This document shows positions 50,932 through 60,037 of a stretch of 64,000 nt of DNA, piece after piece (within the stretch, counting starts at the first letter, position 1; every line of letters begins with the position of its first letter). A program made the position numbers and the translations under genes. Below the pieces are notes generated by a model. It was not told where the DNA came from. It saw only the letters and a program-made list of their open reading frames with translations, and did not search any database. Source of the DNA: Micromonospora cremea (GTDB taxonomy: Bacteria > Actinomycetota > Actinomycetes > Mycobacteriales > Micromonosporaceae); assembly GCF_900143515.1 (NCBI RefSeq), contig NZ_FSQT01000001.1, positions 2,170,001-2,234,000 on the forward strand. Reading direction: 5' to 3'.

Positions 50932-52356
50932 ATGACACCTTCCACCTACACCGTCACCGGCCACTGGATCGGTGGCGAGATCGTCGCCGGCTCGGCCGGC
51001 ACCCTTCCCGTCGTGAACCCGGCGACCGGCGACATCGTCGCCGAGACGCCGGCCGGCACCGCCGTCGACGTCGACCGGGCCGTCGCCGCCGCGCGGGCCG
51101 CCTTCCCCGCCTGGGCGGCGACCACCCCGCAGCACCGGGCGGACGTGCTGCGCCGCCTGGGCGCCGGCCTCGCCGCCCGGCAGGAGGAGATCGCCGGGGC
51201 GATCACCGCCGAGATGGGTTCCCCGATCGGCATGTCCCGGACCGCCCAGGTCGGTTTCCCGGCCGCCGTGATCGAGTCCGTCGCCGGCCTCGCCGACGAC
51301 TTCGGCTGGACCGAGGAGGTCGGCAACTCGCTGATCGTCCGCGAGCCGATCGGCGTGGTCGGTGCGATCACGCCGTGGAACTTCCCACTGCAGCAGATCG
51401 TCTCCAAGCTGGCACCGGCCCTGCTCGCGGGGAACACGATGGTCTTCAAGCCGTCCGAGAACGCCCCGTTGACCGCGCGCATCCTCGCCGAGGTCGCCGC
51501 CGAGGCGGGCGTGCCGGCGGGCGTTTTCAACGTCGTGTACGGCACCGGAGCGGTCGTCGGCGAGGCTATCTCCGCCCACCCGGACATCGACATGATCTCC
51601 TTCACCGGCTCCACCCGGGCCGGGCAGCGGATCGGGGCGGTGGCCGCGGCGACCGTCAAGCGGGTCGCATTGGAGCTGGGCGGCAAGGGCGCGAACATCA
51701 TCCTCGACGACGCCGACCTGCCGAAGGCGGTCACCACCGGCGTGCTGATGTCCTTCGCCAACGGCGGCCAGGTCTGCGGCGCGTGGCCACGGATGCTGGT
51801 GCCCGCCTCCCGGCAGGACGAGGTCGTGGCGCTGGCCGTCGAGGCGGCGAAGCAGTTCGCCGTGGGCGACCCGACCGACGAGGCCACCCGGATCGGTCCG
51901 ATGGCCTCGGAGGCCCACCGGCAGAAGGTCGTCGGATACATCGAGCGGGGCATCGCCGACGGCGCCCGGCTGGTCCTCGGCGGACCGGACCGGCCCGAGG
52001 GCCTGGCGAAGGGCGCCTACGTGCAGCCGACGATCTTCGCCGACGTCGACCCGACCTCCGCGATCGCCCAGGAGGAGATCTTCGGCCCGGTGCTGACGAT
52101 CATTCCCTACGCCGACGAGGAGGAGGCCGTTGCCATCGCCAACGGCACGCTGTACGGCCTGACCAGCGGCGTGTTCGGCGAGCCGGAGCACGCGCTGGCG
52201 GTCGCCCGGCGGCTGCGGGTGGGCCAGGTGGACGTGAACGCCGGCCACTGGAACCCGCTGGCCCCCTTCGGCGGCTACAAGCGGTCCGGCAACGGCCGCG
52301 AGTTCGGCCGCTTCGGGCTGGAGGAGTTCCTGGAGATCAAGTCCATCCAGCGCTGA
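50932..52356 (+). CDS. Aldehyde dehydrogenase
   Basis: This 474-residue NAD(P)-dependent aldehyde dehydrogenase has a Rossmann region ITPWNFPLQQIVSKLAPALL, FKPSENAPLT and FTGSTRAGQRI, catalytic Glu in VALELGGKGANI and catalytic Cys in SFANGGQVCGAWPRM. The C-terminal NGREFGRFGLEEFLEIKSIQ is typical. It should oxidise a semialdehyde such as a ring-cleavage product to the acid. It is the last gene of the rightward operon and may have its own promoter in the 84-bp gap. Downstream lies the second inverted-repeat element. Confidence 0.92.
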   Translation: MTPSTYTVTGHWIGGEIVAGSAGTLPVVNPATGDIVAETPAGTAVDVDRAVAAARAAFPAWAATTPQHRADVLRRLGAGLAARQEEIAGAITAEMGSPIGMSRTAQVGFPAAVIESVAGLADDFGWTEEVGNSLIVREPIGVVGAITPWNFPLQQIVSKLAPALLAGNTMVFKPSENAPLTARILAEVAAEAGVPAGVFNVVYGTGAVVGEAISAHPDIDMISFTGSTRAGQRIGAVAAATVKRVALELGGKGANIILDDADLPKAVTTGVLMSFANGGQVCGAWPRMLVPASRQDEVVALAVEAAKQFAVGDPTDEATRIGPMASEAHRQKVVGYIERGIADGARLVLGGPDRPEGLAKGAYVQPTIFADVDPTSAIAQEEIFGPVLTIIPYADEEEAVAIANGTLYGLTSGVFGEPEHALAVARRLRVGQVDVNAGHWNPLAPFGGYKRSGNGREFGRFGLEEFLEIKSIQR

Positions 52357-52418
52357 CCGCGCCGGACGCCCCGGCTCGCACCGTCGGGCCGGGCCGTCCG
52401 GTCCCGCCCGCCCTCGGT

Positions 52419-52509
52419 GCGTCCTTTGCTCTGCTTCAACCGGCGCAACGCCGGTTGTCCGGATAGCGGACGTGTGGTGTTGCGTGGGGTGAAGCAGAGC
52501 AAAGGACGC
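52419..52509. repeat. Long inverted-repeat element, copy 2
   Basis: Arms 52419-52437 and 52491-52509 are 19-bp perfect complements (start GCGTCCTTTGCTCTGCTTC) with more imperfect pairing inside. The loop contains its own small palindrome (AACCGGCG with CGCCGGTT). The same arms occur at 44088-44164; the two copies flank the catabolic island on both sides. Confidence 0.8.
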
Positions 52510-52628
52510 GGTGCAGGGTCGCCGCCGCCGGCTTACTCCGGACGCCGGAGCGGAACAGCGTGCCCCTGCTCGCCTGTTGCATCCCACGTGCCCGTTGACC
52601 GCCGGCACCAACCGATCGAGGAGTCACC

Positions 52629-53462
52629 GTGGACCGCGCCCAGCTCGCCAGCTTCCTGCGCACCCGACGCGAGGCGCTCCAGCCCGAGGACGTGGGGCTG
52701 CCCCGGGGCCGGCGCCGGCGTACCGGAGGGTTGCGGCGCGAGGAAGTGGCCGCGCTGAGCGGAATGTCCACCGACTACTACAGCCGGCTGGAGCAGCAGC
52801 GGGGCCCGCACCCCTCCGAACAGATGCTCGCCGCGCTGGCCCGTGGCCTGCGACTCTCCCTCGCCGAGCGGGACCACCTGTTCCAGCTCGCCGGTCACGC
52901 CGTCCCGCACCGTGCGGTCCGGGCCGACCACGTCAACCCGGGCATGATGCGGATCCTCGACCGACTGCACGACACCCCCGCCCAGGTGGTGAACCACCTC
53001 GGCGAGACCCTGGCGCAGACCGCGCCGGCGATCGCGCTGCTCGGCGACGAGACCCGGCACACGGGGCTGGCCCGCAGCCTGCACCACCGCTGGTTCACCG
53101 ACCCCCAGACCCGGCGACTGCACCCGGCCCAGGACCACCAGACGCAGAGCCGGCTCCTCGTGGCGCACCTGCACGCGGCGTACACCCGCGACGGCCGGGG
53201 ATCACGGGCGGCGGCGATCGTCGACGCCCTGCTCGCCGCGAGCCCGGAGTTCGCCGAGCTGTGGCGGGAGCACCCGGTGCCGGGCGGCTACTGCCCTCCG
53301 AAGCACTTCGTCCACCCCGAGGTCGGGCCGCTGGAGCTGCACTGCCAGACCCTGGTCGACCCCGACCAGTCCCAGACGCTGCTGGTCTTCACCGCCGTGC
53401 CCGGCTCTGAGAGCGACGAGAAGCTACGGCTGCTCACGGTCATCGGCGCCCAGCGCGTCTGA
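52629..53462 (+). CDS. XRE/MmyB-type transcriptional regulator
   Basis: This 277-residue regulator has an N-terminal helix-turn-helix (LASFLRTRREALQPEDVGLP, LRREEVAALSGMSTDYYSRL) and a C-terminal MmyB-like ligand-binding domain (about 100-270; HRAVRADHVNPGMMRILDRL, WFTDPQTRRLHPAQDHQTQS, LHCQTLVDPDQSQTLLVF). MmyB-like domains are thought to bind small hydrophobic ligands. GAGGAG lies upstream of the GTG at 52629. It is convergent with the chloroperoxidase-like hydrolase (6 bp apart). Its target is not evident. Confidence 0.9.
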   Translation: MDRAQLASFLRTRREALQPEDVGLPRGRRRRTGGLRREEVAALSGMSTDYYSRLEQQRGPHPSEQMLAALARGLRLSLAERDHLFQLAGHAVPHRAVRADHVNPGMMRILDRLHDTPAQVVNHLGETLAQTAPAIALLGDETRHTGLARSLHHRWFTDPQTRRLHPAQDHQTQSRLLVAHLHAAYTRDGRGSRAAAIVDALLAASPEFAELWREHPVPGGYCPPKHFVHPEVGPLELHCQTLVDPDQSQTLLVFTAVPGSESDEKLRLLTVIGAQRV

Positions 53463-53468
53463 CCCCGG

Positions 53469-54290
53469 TCAGCTCTTCAGGAACGCGAGCAGGTCCTTAT
53501 TGATCTGGTCCTGGATCGTCGCCGTCATGCCGTGCGGTGCGCCCGGGTAGTAGATCTCCTTGGCGTTCGCGACGAGCTTCGCGGTCTTGTGCGCCGAGTC
53601 CTTCACCGGCACGATCTGGTCGTCCTCGCCGTGCATCACCAGCGTCGGGATGTCGAACTTCGCCAGGTCGTCCCGGAAGTCCGTTTCGGAGAACGCCTTG
53701 ATGCTCTCGTAGGCGTTCCACATGCCGGACTGCATGCTCCACAGCCAGAACTGGTCGAGGATCCCCTTCGACACCTTCGCACCTGGCCGGTTGGCACCGT
53801 AGAACATCTGCGCCAGGTCCTGGTAGAACTGCGACCGGTCGGCGAAGAGCTGGGTCCGCAGGTCGTCGAAGGCGCTGATCGGCAGCCCCTCCGGGTTGTC
53901 CGCGCTCTGCACCATGATCGGCGGTACGGCGGACATGAGCACGGCCTTGGCGACCCGCTCCGTCCCGTGCCGGCCGATGTAGCGGGCCACCTCTCCCCCG
54001 CCGGTGGAATGACCGACCAGGGTGGCGTCCCGCAGGTCCAGTGCCTCGATGACCGCCGCCAGGTCGTCGGCGTACCCGTTCATGTCGTTGCCGCTGCGGG
54101 CCTGGCTCGACCGGCCGTGCCCGCGGCGGTCGTGCGCGACCACCCGGAATCCGTTCTGGACGAGGAAGAGCATCTGCCCGTCCCAGGCGTCGGCGCTCAA
54201 CGGCCAGCCGTGGGAGAAGGTGACGACCGGCCCCTCGCCCCAGTCCTTGTAGTAGAGCTTGGTGCCGTCCTTGGCCTTGACGTAGCCCAT
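53469..54290 (-). CDS. Alpha/beta hydrolase, non-heme chloroperoxidase type
   Basis: This 273-residue hydrolase has [12 protein letters not shown] near residue 26, [10 protein letters not shown], nucleophile elbow [11 protein letters not shown] with Ser at about 95, acid loop [11 protein letters not shown] and base in [11 protein letters not shown]. This is the cofactor-free chloroperoxidase/arylesterase pattern. The ATG at 54290 has GGAGG upstream. An AraC regulator on the same strand starts 119 bp above, and could control it. Confidence 0.88.
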   Translation of the reverse strand: MGYVKAKDGTKLYYKDWGEGPVVTFSHGWPLSADAWDGQMLFLVQNGFRVVAHDRRGHGRSSQARSGNDMNGYADDLAAVIEALDLRDATLVGHSTGGGEVARYIGRHGTERVAKAVLMSAVPPIMVQSADNPEGLPISAFDDLRTQLFADRSQFYQDLAQMFYGANRPGAKVSKGILDQFWLWSMQSGMWNAYESIKAFSETDFRDDLAKFDIPTLVMHGEDDQIVPVKDSAHKTAKLVANAKEIYYPGAPHGMTATIQDQINKDLLAFLKS

Positions 54291-54409
54291 GCCGATGCCT
54301 CCTGGTCGCGGGCCGGGAATCGGACGTACGCGCTACGGCGGGCACTACCGTGCCGACGCCGTACCTGCGGACACCATCGAACGGGTCCGGGACGGTCCTC
54401 CCCCCGATG

Positions 54410-55267
54410 CTAGGTGCGGCCGGCGGGCGGGACGGCTGCTTCGCCCGAATGCGGTCCATGCCAGCGCCGCGCAGCCGGGTAACGGGCCGGGCTGACGCCC
54501 AGGTGACGCCGGAAGTGGCGGGTCAGATGAGCCTGGTCGAAGAACCCTGCCGCGGCGGCGACCTCGGCGGGACGCCGCCCCTCGAGGAGCAGGCGACGCG
54601 CGAGCTCGACACGACGACCCGTCAGGTACGAGTGCGGCGGCAGCCCGTGCACGTGGGTGAATGTCCGGACCAGATGGGTCGGGTGGGCGTGCAGCAGTTC
54701 GGCGGCCTCCCGCAGCGTGACGCCCTCGACGGTGCGGGCGTCCAGCAGCTCACGCAGCCGGATTGCGAGGCCGCGCGCGGCCGGCTGGACGCTGGCCCGG
54801 GCCGGCTGGCGGAGCTGCTGGCGGAGCCGGTCCAGGATGAGCGCGAGCCGGCTGTCAGCCTCGAACTCGTCCCCGGGTGCGGCCAGCACCTGGTGCAGGT
54901 GGTGGATCCGGTGCCGCAGTTGCGGATCGGCGAGGTTCGGCCGGTCGACCGCCCGGCCAGCCAGCTCCGCACCGAGCGTCGAGGTTTCGAGGTACAGGAC
55001 CCGCTTGCGGAAGCCGTGCGGCGTGGCGGCGCGGCCGTCGTGCGGCACGTACGGCGGCAGCAGGGTGACCGACGTCCGCAGCGCGCCGTGCCGGTGCCGG
55101 TCGAGGTCGAATCGGACCGCGCCATCGTCGACGATCAGCAGCGTCCACGCGTCGTGGGTGTGCGGCGGGTAGGCGTGATCCACGAAATGGGCGTGGAAGA
55201 CCTCGGCGACCCCGGCTACCGCGGGTCGCCACGCGCTGACGTGTGAGCCCGTCGGCCGGGTGGCCAC
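54410..55267 (-). CDS. AraC-family regulator
   Basis: This 285-residue regulator has an N-terminal cupin-like sensing domain (AHFVDHAYPPHTHDAWTLLI, TLLPPYVPHDGR) and a C-terminal double HTH (about 175-275; TLREAAELLHAHPTHLVRTF, PPHSYLTGRRVELARRLLLE, AAAAGFFDQAHLTRHFRRHL). The GTG at 55267 lies 6 nt after TACGTT, a leaderless geometry; the TTG at 55282 is not needed. It is divergent from the DUF2000 gene by 50 bp, an arrangement often seen for this regulator type and a likely target pair. Confidence 0.9.
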   Translation of the reverse strand: MATRPTGSHVSAWRPAVAGVAEVFHAHFVDHAYPPHTHDAWTLLIVDDGAVRFDLDRHRHGALRTSVTLLPPYVPHDGRAATPHGFRKRVLYLETSTLGAELAGRAVDRPNLADPQLRHRIHHLHQVLAAPGDEFEADSRLALILDRLRQQLRQPARASVQPAARGLAIRLRELLDARTVEGVTLREAAELLHAHPTHLVRTFTHVHGLPPHSYLTGRRVELARRLLLEGRRPAEVAAAAGFFDQAHLTRHFRRHLGVSPARYPAARRWHGPHSGEAAVPPAGRT

Positions 55268-55317
55268 GCTAAGAACGTACAAGACCTGCCGGTGCCGGTT
55301 CGGGCAGGTTCGACGCC

Positions 55318-55740
55318 ATGACCGAACCCATCCGCTTTCCCACCAAGATTGCCGTGCTGCTCCGCAACGACCTGGCGGGCTGGCAGCGGCTGAACGTCAC
55401 CGCCTTCCTGGTCAGCGGCGTCGCGAACGCCGAGCCGGAGTTGCTCGGCGAGGAGTACCGCGACGCGGACGGCACCACGTACCTGCCGATGTTCCGCCAG
55501 CCGGTGCTGGTCTTCGCCGGCGACCGGGCCACGCTGGCCGGCGCGCACTCGCGCGCGCTCACCCGCGGCTTACGCCTCTCGATCTTCACGCAGGAGCTGT
55601 TCGCCACTGGCAACGACCGGGACAATCGCGCCGCCGTGCTGGCCTCCGGTCGGGAGAAGCTCGACCTCGTGGGGTTGGCGCTGCACGCCCCTCGCAACGT
55701 GGTGGACAAGGTGCTCAAGGGCGCCAGCATGCATCCCTGA
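55318..55740 (+). CDS. DUF2000 family protein
   Basis: This 140-residue protein of the DUF2000 family has FPTKIAVLLRNDLAGWQRLN, VANAEPELLGEEYRDADGT and the C-terminal LVGLALHAPRNVVDKVLKG. The fold is related to peptidyl-tRNA-hydrolase-like proteins, but no function is known. The ATG at 55318 lies 7 nt after CAGGTT, fitting a leaderless start. It is divergent from an AraC regulator. Confidence 0.85.
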   Translation: MTEPIRFPTKIAVLLRNDLAGWQRLNVTAFLVSGVANAEPELLGEEYRDADGTTYLPMFRQPVLVFAGDRATLAGAHSRALTRGLRLSIFTQELFATGNDRDNRAAVLASGREKLDLVGLALHAPRNVVDKVLKGASMHP

Positions 55741-55782
55741 CCCGTCGCCCCCGCCGCGGAGACGTTGATATCGACGTGCATG

Positions 55783-55809
55783 ACTGTAATGATTAACAGA
55801 CTTTACAGT
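55783..55809 (+). promoter_or_regulatory. Inverted repeat upstream of the lyase gene
   Basis: ACTGTAA (55783-55789) and TTACAGT (55803-55809) form an inverted repeat with 13 bp between them, in a strikingly AT-rich patch just upstream of the lyase gene. It is a candidate operator or promoter region. Confidence 0.5.
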
Positions 55810-55836
55810 TGCAACCGCCGCCCGGAAGGACCAGAC

Positions 55837-57450
55837 ATGGCGCGACGATTGGATGGGGCAACCCCCCGCCAGCCCCGCACCCGGTTAATCACCGCGCTCG
55901 TTGCGGCCCTGCTCGCCGTACCGACAAGCCTGGCGGGCACCGCCACCGCCGCGTCCGTGGCCACGACGGGCCCCATCACCGGGTACGGCGGCAAGTGCGT
56001 CGACGTGGCCGCCGCGAACCCGGCCAACAACACCCCGGTCCAGCTCTACACCTGCAACGGCTCCGGCGCCCAGCAGTGGACGGTGGCCGACGACGGCACG
56101 ATCAGGGCGCTCGGCAAGTGCCTCGACATCGCCGCCGGCAGCACCGCCAACGGCGCCCGGGCGCAGATCTACGACTGCAACGGCACCGGGGCGCAGCAGT
56201 GGTCGTCCACCGCCGGGCAACTGGTCAACCCGACGTCCGGCAAGTGCCTCGACGCGACCGGCCCCAGCTCCGCCGACGGCACCCCGCTGCAGATCTGGAG
56301 CTGCACCGGCGCCGCCAACCAGACCTGGACGTTGCCGACCGGCGGAGGCACCCCGCCGCCCCCGTCGGGCGGCTTCACGCACCCCGGGGTGCTGGTCAGC
56401 CGGGGTCAGCTCGACTTCGTCCGCGGTCGGGTGCAGGCCGGCGCGCAGCCGTGGGCGTCGGCCTACAACCAGATGATGGGCAGCCGGTACGCCTCGCTGT
56501 CGCGCACCCCGGCGCCCCGCGCGGTCGTCGAGTGCGGCTCCTACTCCAACCCCAACAACGGCTGCACCGACGAGCGTGAGGACGCGATCGCCGCGTACAC
56601 CGACGCGCTCGCCTGGTACGTCACCGGAGACGCCCGGTACGCGCAGAAGTCGATCCAGATCATGGACGCCTGGTCGGCCACGATCACCGCGCACACCGGC
56701 AGCAACGCGCCACTGCAGACCGGCTGGGCCGCCTCGGTCTGGCCCCGGGCCGCCGAGGTCATCAAGTACACGTACACGAGCTGGCCCAACGCCAACCGGT
56801 TCGCCACGATGCTGCGCAACGTCTATCTGCCGATGGTCCGCAACGGCTCCGGCAGCAACGGCAACTGGGAACTGACCATGATGGAGGCGACGGTCGGAAT
56901 CGCGGTCTTCCTGGAGGACCGGGCCGTCTACGACGCGGCGGTCGCCCGCTTCCTCAACCGCACCCGGGCCTTCGTCTACCTGCCCAGCGACGGCGCGCTG
57001 CCGTACACGATGCCCGGCAGCGGCCTCGACACCAGTGCGGAGATCATCGGCTACTGGCACGGCCAGTCCACCTTCGTCGCCGGCCTCGCCCAGGAGACCT
57101 GCCGCGACTTCGTCCACACCGGGTACGGGATCTCCGCCATCTCACATGTCGCAGAGACCTCCCGCGTCCAGGGACGGGACCTGTATCCCCAGGTCGGTGA
57201 GCGGCTGCGGCAGGCGCTCGGCTTGCATTCGCGCTACCAGCTCGGCGAGGCGCCGCCCTCCTGGCTCTGCGGCGGCAGCCTCACCCGGGGCCTCGGCCCG
57301 ATCACCGAGGTCGGCTTCAACGCGATGAGCAACCGGCTGGGCAACGTCATGACCAACACGCAGACTCTCACGCTGCAACAGCGTCCCGCCGGCAGCAACA
57401 ACCTCTTCGTCGCCTGGGAGACGCTGACCCACGCCAACAACCCCAACTGA
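55837..57450 (+). CDS. Secreted alginate-lyase-family enzyme with ricin-type CBM13
   Basis: This 537-residue secreted protein has a signal peptide (about 1-40, TRLITALVAALLAVPTSLAG) and a ricin-type beta-trefoil CBM13 (about 45-170). The trefoil has three repeats with GKCVDVAAANPANN, GKCLDIAAGSTANG and GKCLDATGPSSADG, each ending QQW or QTW. A Pro/Gly linker leads to an alginate-lyase-like alpha/alpha toroid (about 185-530; GVLVSRGQLDFVRGRVQAGA, YVTGDARYAQKSIQIMDAWS, NWELTMMEATVGIAVFLEDR). The catalytic domain matches the alginate_lyase fold (PL5/PL38-like), which cleaves uronic-acid polymers. GGAAGGA lies 6 nt before the ATG at 55837. It ends with a strong terminator. Confidence 0.87.
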   Translation: MARRLDGATPRQPRTRLITALVAALLAVPTSLAGTATAASVATTGPITGYGGKCVDVAAANPANNTPVQLYTCNGSGAQQWTVADDGTIRALGKCLDIAAGSTANGARAQIYDCNGTGAQQWSSTAGQLVNPTSGKCLDATGPSSADGTPLQIWSCTGAANQTWTLPTGGGTPPPPSGGFTHPGVLVSRGQLDFVRGRVQAGAQPWASAYNQMMGSRYASLSRTPAPRAVVECGSYSNPNNGCTDEREDAIAAYTDALAWYVTGDARYAQKSIQIMDAWSATITAHTGSNAPLQTGWAASVWPRAAEVIKYTYTSWPNANRFATMLRNVYLPMVRNGSGSNGNWELTMMEATVGIAVFLEDRAVYDAAVARFLNRTRAFVYLPSDGALPYTMPGSGLDTSAEIIGYWHGQSTFVAGLAQETCRDFVHTGYGISAISHVAETSRVQGRDLYPQVGERLRQALGLHSRYQLGEAPPSWLCGGSLTRGLGPITEVGFNAMSNRLGNVMTNTQTLTLQQRPAGSNNLFVAWETLTHANNPN

Positions 57451-57460
57451 CCGTGCCACC

Positions 57461-57494
57461 GTGGGTCGGCGCCGAGTTTTCGGCGCCGACCCAC
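57461..57494. terminator. Strong bidirectional terminator
   Basis: A perfect 15-bp stem (57461-57475 with 57480-57494) starting GTGGGTCGGC, with a 4-nt GTTT loop and one T of the stem next to it. It separates the convergent lyase and ABC permease genes. Confidence 0.85.
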
Positions 57495-57502
57495 AGCGGT
57501 GT

Positions 57503-60037
57503 TCAGCCATCGGCCCCCAGTGCCACCACCGGGCTGACCCGCGATGCCCGCCGGGCCGGCAGCACCCCGGCCAGCGCGGTCAGGACGACCAGCGTCACGA
57601 AGAGCCCGACCAGCGGCAGCACCGGCACGCTCAGCGGTGCGTTGATCCCGAGGGTCTGGACCGCCAACCAGGCGTACGGGACGCCGAGCAGCAGACCGAT
57701 GGCCGCACCGATCACCCCGTAGAGGCCGGACTCGACGGTCAGCATCGTGCGCAGGCCGGCCCGGGACAGGCCGATCGCACGGAGCAACCCGGACTCGCGT
57801 ACCCGCTCCACGACCGACAGCGCGGTCGTGGAGCCCACGCCGACGACCGCGATCAGCACGGTCAGGCTGACCAGGCCGACCGCGATCCAGAGCAGGGTGC
57901 TCATCAACGAGTCGTTGCGGTCCCGTTCGTCGGCGAGCACCGACAGGCCCACCCCGTCGCTGCCTCCGATCGCCTGCCGCAGCGCCCGCACGCCGGCGGT
58001 GCGGCCGTCCTCGCCGGAGCCGGCCGCGTCGGCCAGCAGACCGGTGTACGCCGGCGGCACGCCGAGCCGGTCCAGGTCGGCCCGGTCGACGAGGATGCCG
58101 GCGTGCAGCGGGCCGTCACCGGGCAGGACCGCGGCGACCCGCACGTCAGTCGTGCGCGCAGCGATGGCGAGCGTGACGGTGTCGCCGGCACGCAGGCCGG
58201 TGTTCCGGGCAACCCGGCTGGTCAGCACGATCCGGCCGGGGCCACGGTCGGCCAGCGTGCCCTCTGCCACGTCGAGATCGCCGGTGGTGGGCAACGCCGC
58301 CACGTCCAGGTCGTTCGTCGGGTAGCCGGGCTCGACGTCGCCGAGCTTGTCGGCACCGCGCATCAGCGTGACGTCGTCGATCCGCCGGTACGGCAACACT
58401 CGGGCCAACGCGCCGCGCGCTGCCTCGGCCCGGGTCACGACAGCGGCCGGCAGCGTGCCACCGTTGCCGGTGACCTCGAAGTCGGCCGGTGCGGAGAGCG
58501 CCATCTCACGGTCGACGAGGACCTGCAGCGACGCGCTGCCGATGACCACCCCGGAGATCAGGGTCACGCCGAGCGCGACCACGACGGAGACCGCGGCCGC
58601 CCGGCGCGGCGCCCCGCCGATCCCGCCGACCGCCATCCGGCCGAGCGGCCCGAGCTGGCGCAGCGGCCAACCCAGCACGGCCAGCACCGGACGCACCAGC
58701 AGCGGCCCGAGGGTCACCAGCGCGAAGAACGCGAGTGCGCCGGATCCGACCAGGAGGAGCAATGGCTCCGTCGGGTCGTACGACGGCTGCTCCGGCTCCG
58801 GCAGCTGGCTGATCGTCGCGACTGCGGCCAGGACCGCGCCGGCGACCAGGAGCAGTCCGAACACCAGACGCAGTACCCCGATGCCGCGCCGACCGGGGGT
58901 GGTGCTCGCGGTGCGCAGCGCCTCCAGCGGGGAGACCCGGGCGGCCGAGAGTGCCGGCGCCAGGACGGCCAGCACGGTGATCACGACGGCGCCGGTCACC
59001 ACCGCGACCGCCGCCGCGAGTGGCAGGCCCGGCGACGAGACGGCGTGCCCGGTGGAGCGCAGGATCGCCGGCAGCGCGTACCCGAGGGCGAGGGCGCTGG
59101 CGACCCCGACGACGCCGGAGACCAGCCCGGTCAGGGCTCCCTCGGCGGTCAATGCCCGGACCAGGGTGCCCCGACTCGCGCCGACCGCGCGCAGCAGCGC
59201 GAGCTGCCGCATCCGCTGGGCGAAGACGATGCGGAAGGTCGAGGTGACCACCAGCGCTGCCGCGACGACCGCGATCGAGACGAACATGCCGACCAGGATG
59301 AAGAGCCCCCCGACCTGCTCTGCCGCCGCGTTGGCCTCCGCCTCGCGCACCTCGGCGCCGGAGCGGATCGGCTGGTTGGCCGCGACCGCCGCGGTCAGGC
59401 GTTGGCGGACGGCCTCCGCCGACTCACCAGGGGCCACCCGCACATCGACGTGCTCCACGGCCGTCAGGTGCGCCCAGGAGGTCACGAGGCTGTCCGGGGC
59501 GTACGCGTCGACGCCGGCGTCGGCGGCGGTTTCGACCACGCCGGTCACGGTGAGCCGGGTGGGTGTGGTGAGTTCGCCGGCCGTGCCGTTGGTCGTGGCG
59601 CCGACCGCGAGCCCGAGCCGCTCGGCGGTGCGCGGGGTGATGGCGATTTCGCCGGGCTGGTCCGGGTAGCTGCCCTCGATCACCCGGACCGTGGACAGCG
59701 GCCCGGTGCCGGGATCGGCCTGCAGGTTGAGGTACCCCTCGCCGAGGGAGACCCCGATCGCCATCCGGCCCACCGCCTCGGCCACACCGGGCACGGCGCG
59801 GACGCGCTGCAACTCCGCCACGGTGGGCGGCGGCTGCTCGGGGTCGCCGATCACCAGGTCCGTGGTGGCCGGGGTGCCGCTGAGGTTGTCCCGCACGGTC
59901 CGTTCGGTGATCTGCTGCACCAGGACGGCGCCGAAGACGACGAACGACGCGACCAGGATCGCCAGGCCGGTCAGGACCAGCCGGCCGGGCCGCCGGGCCG
60001 CGGCGCTCGTCTGGGTACGCAGCACCGTCGCCCTCAT
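57503..60037 (-). CDS. ABC transporter permease (FtsX/MacB type)
   Basis: This 844-residue permease has the long FtsX-type layout: an N-terminal helix (VLTGLAILVASFVVFGAVLV), a large extracytoplasmic domain (about 50-235), three helices (SIAVVAAALVVTSTF, TGLVSGVVGVASALALGYAL, VTGAVVITVLAVLAPALSAA), a second half with two more helices and a second extracytoplasmic domain (about 500-705), and three terminal helices with ARRASRVSPVVALGA at the end. It has two FtsX domains in one chain. It pairs with the ATPase gene by a 4-bp overlap (ATGA) and probably exports a lipid, peptide or drug, or acts mechanically on the envelope. Confidence 0.92.
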   Translation of the reverse strand: MRATVLRTQTSAAARRPGRLVLTGLAILVASFVVFGAVLVQQITERTVRDNLSGTPATTDLVIGDPEQPPPTVAELQRVRAVPGVAEAVGRMAIGVSLGEGYLNLQADPGTGPLSTVRVIEGSYPDQPGEIAITPRTAERLGLAVGATTNGTAGELTTPTRLTVTGVVETAADAGVDAYAPDSLVTSWAHLTAVEHVDVRVAPGESAEAVRQRLTAAVAANQPIRSGAEVREAEANAAAEQVGGLFILVGMFVSIAVVAAALVVTSTFRIVFAQRMRQLALLRAVGASRGTLVRALTAEGALTGLVSGVVGVASALALGYALPAILRSTGHAVSSPGLPLAAAVAVVTGAVVITVLAVLAPALSAARVSPLEALRTASTTPGRRGIGVLRLVFGLLLVAGAVLAAVATISQLPEPEQPSYDPTEPLLLLVGSGALAFFALVTLGPLLVRPVLAVLGWPLRQLGPLGRMAVGGIGGAPRRAAAVSVVVALGVTLISGVVIGSASLQVLVDREMALSAPADFEVTGNGGTLPAAVVTRAEAARGALARVLPYRRIDDVTLMRGADKLGDVEPGYPTNDLDVAALPTTGDLDVAEGTLADRGPGRIVLTSRVARNTGLRAGDTVTLAIAARTTDVRVAAVLPGDGPLHAGILVDRADLDRLGVPPAYTGLLADAAGSGEDGRTAGVRALRQAIGGSDGVGLSVLADERDRNDSLMSTLLWIAVGLVSLTVLIAVVGVGSTTALSVVERVRESGLLRAIGLSRAGLRTMLTVESGLYGVIGAAIGLLLGVPYAWLAVQTLGINAPLSVPVLPLVGLFVTLVVLTALAGVLPARRASRVSPVVALGADG

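Noticed and set aside
49864..52611. 915-codon minus-strand frame through the MDR and ALDH genes
   Set aside because: Antisense of two enzymes with intact catalytic motifs; it shows no protein-like composition.
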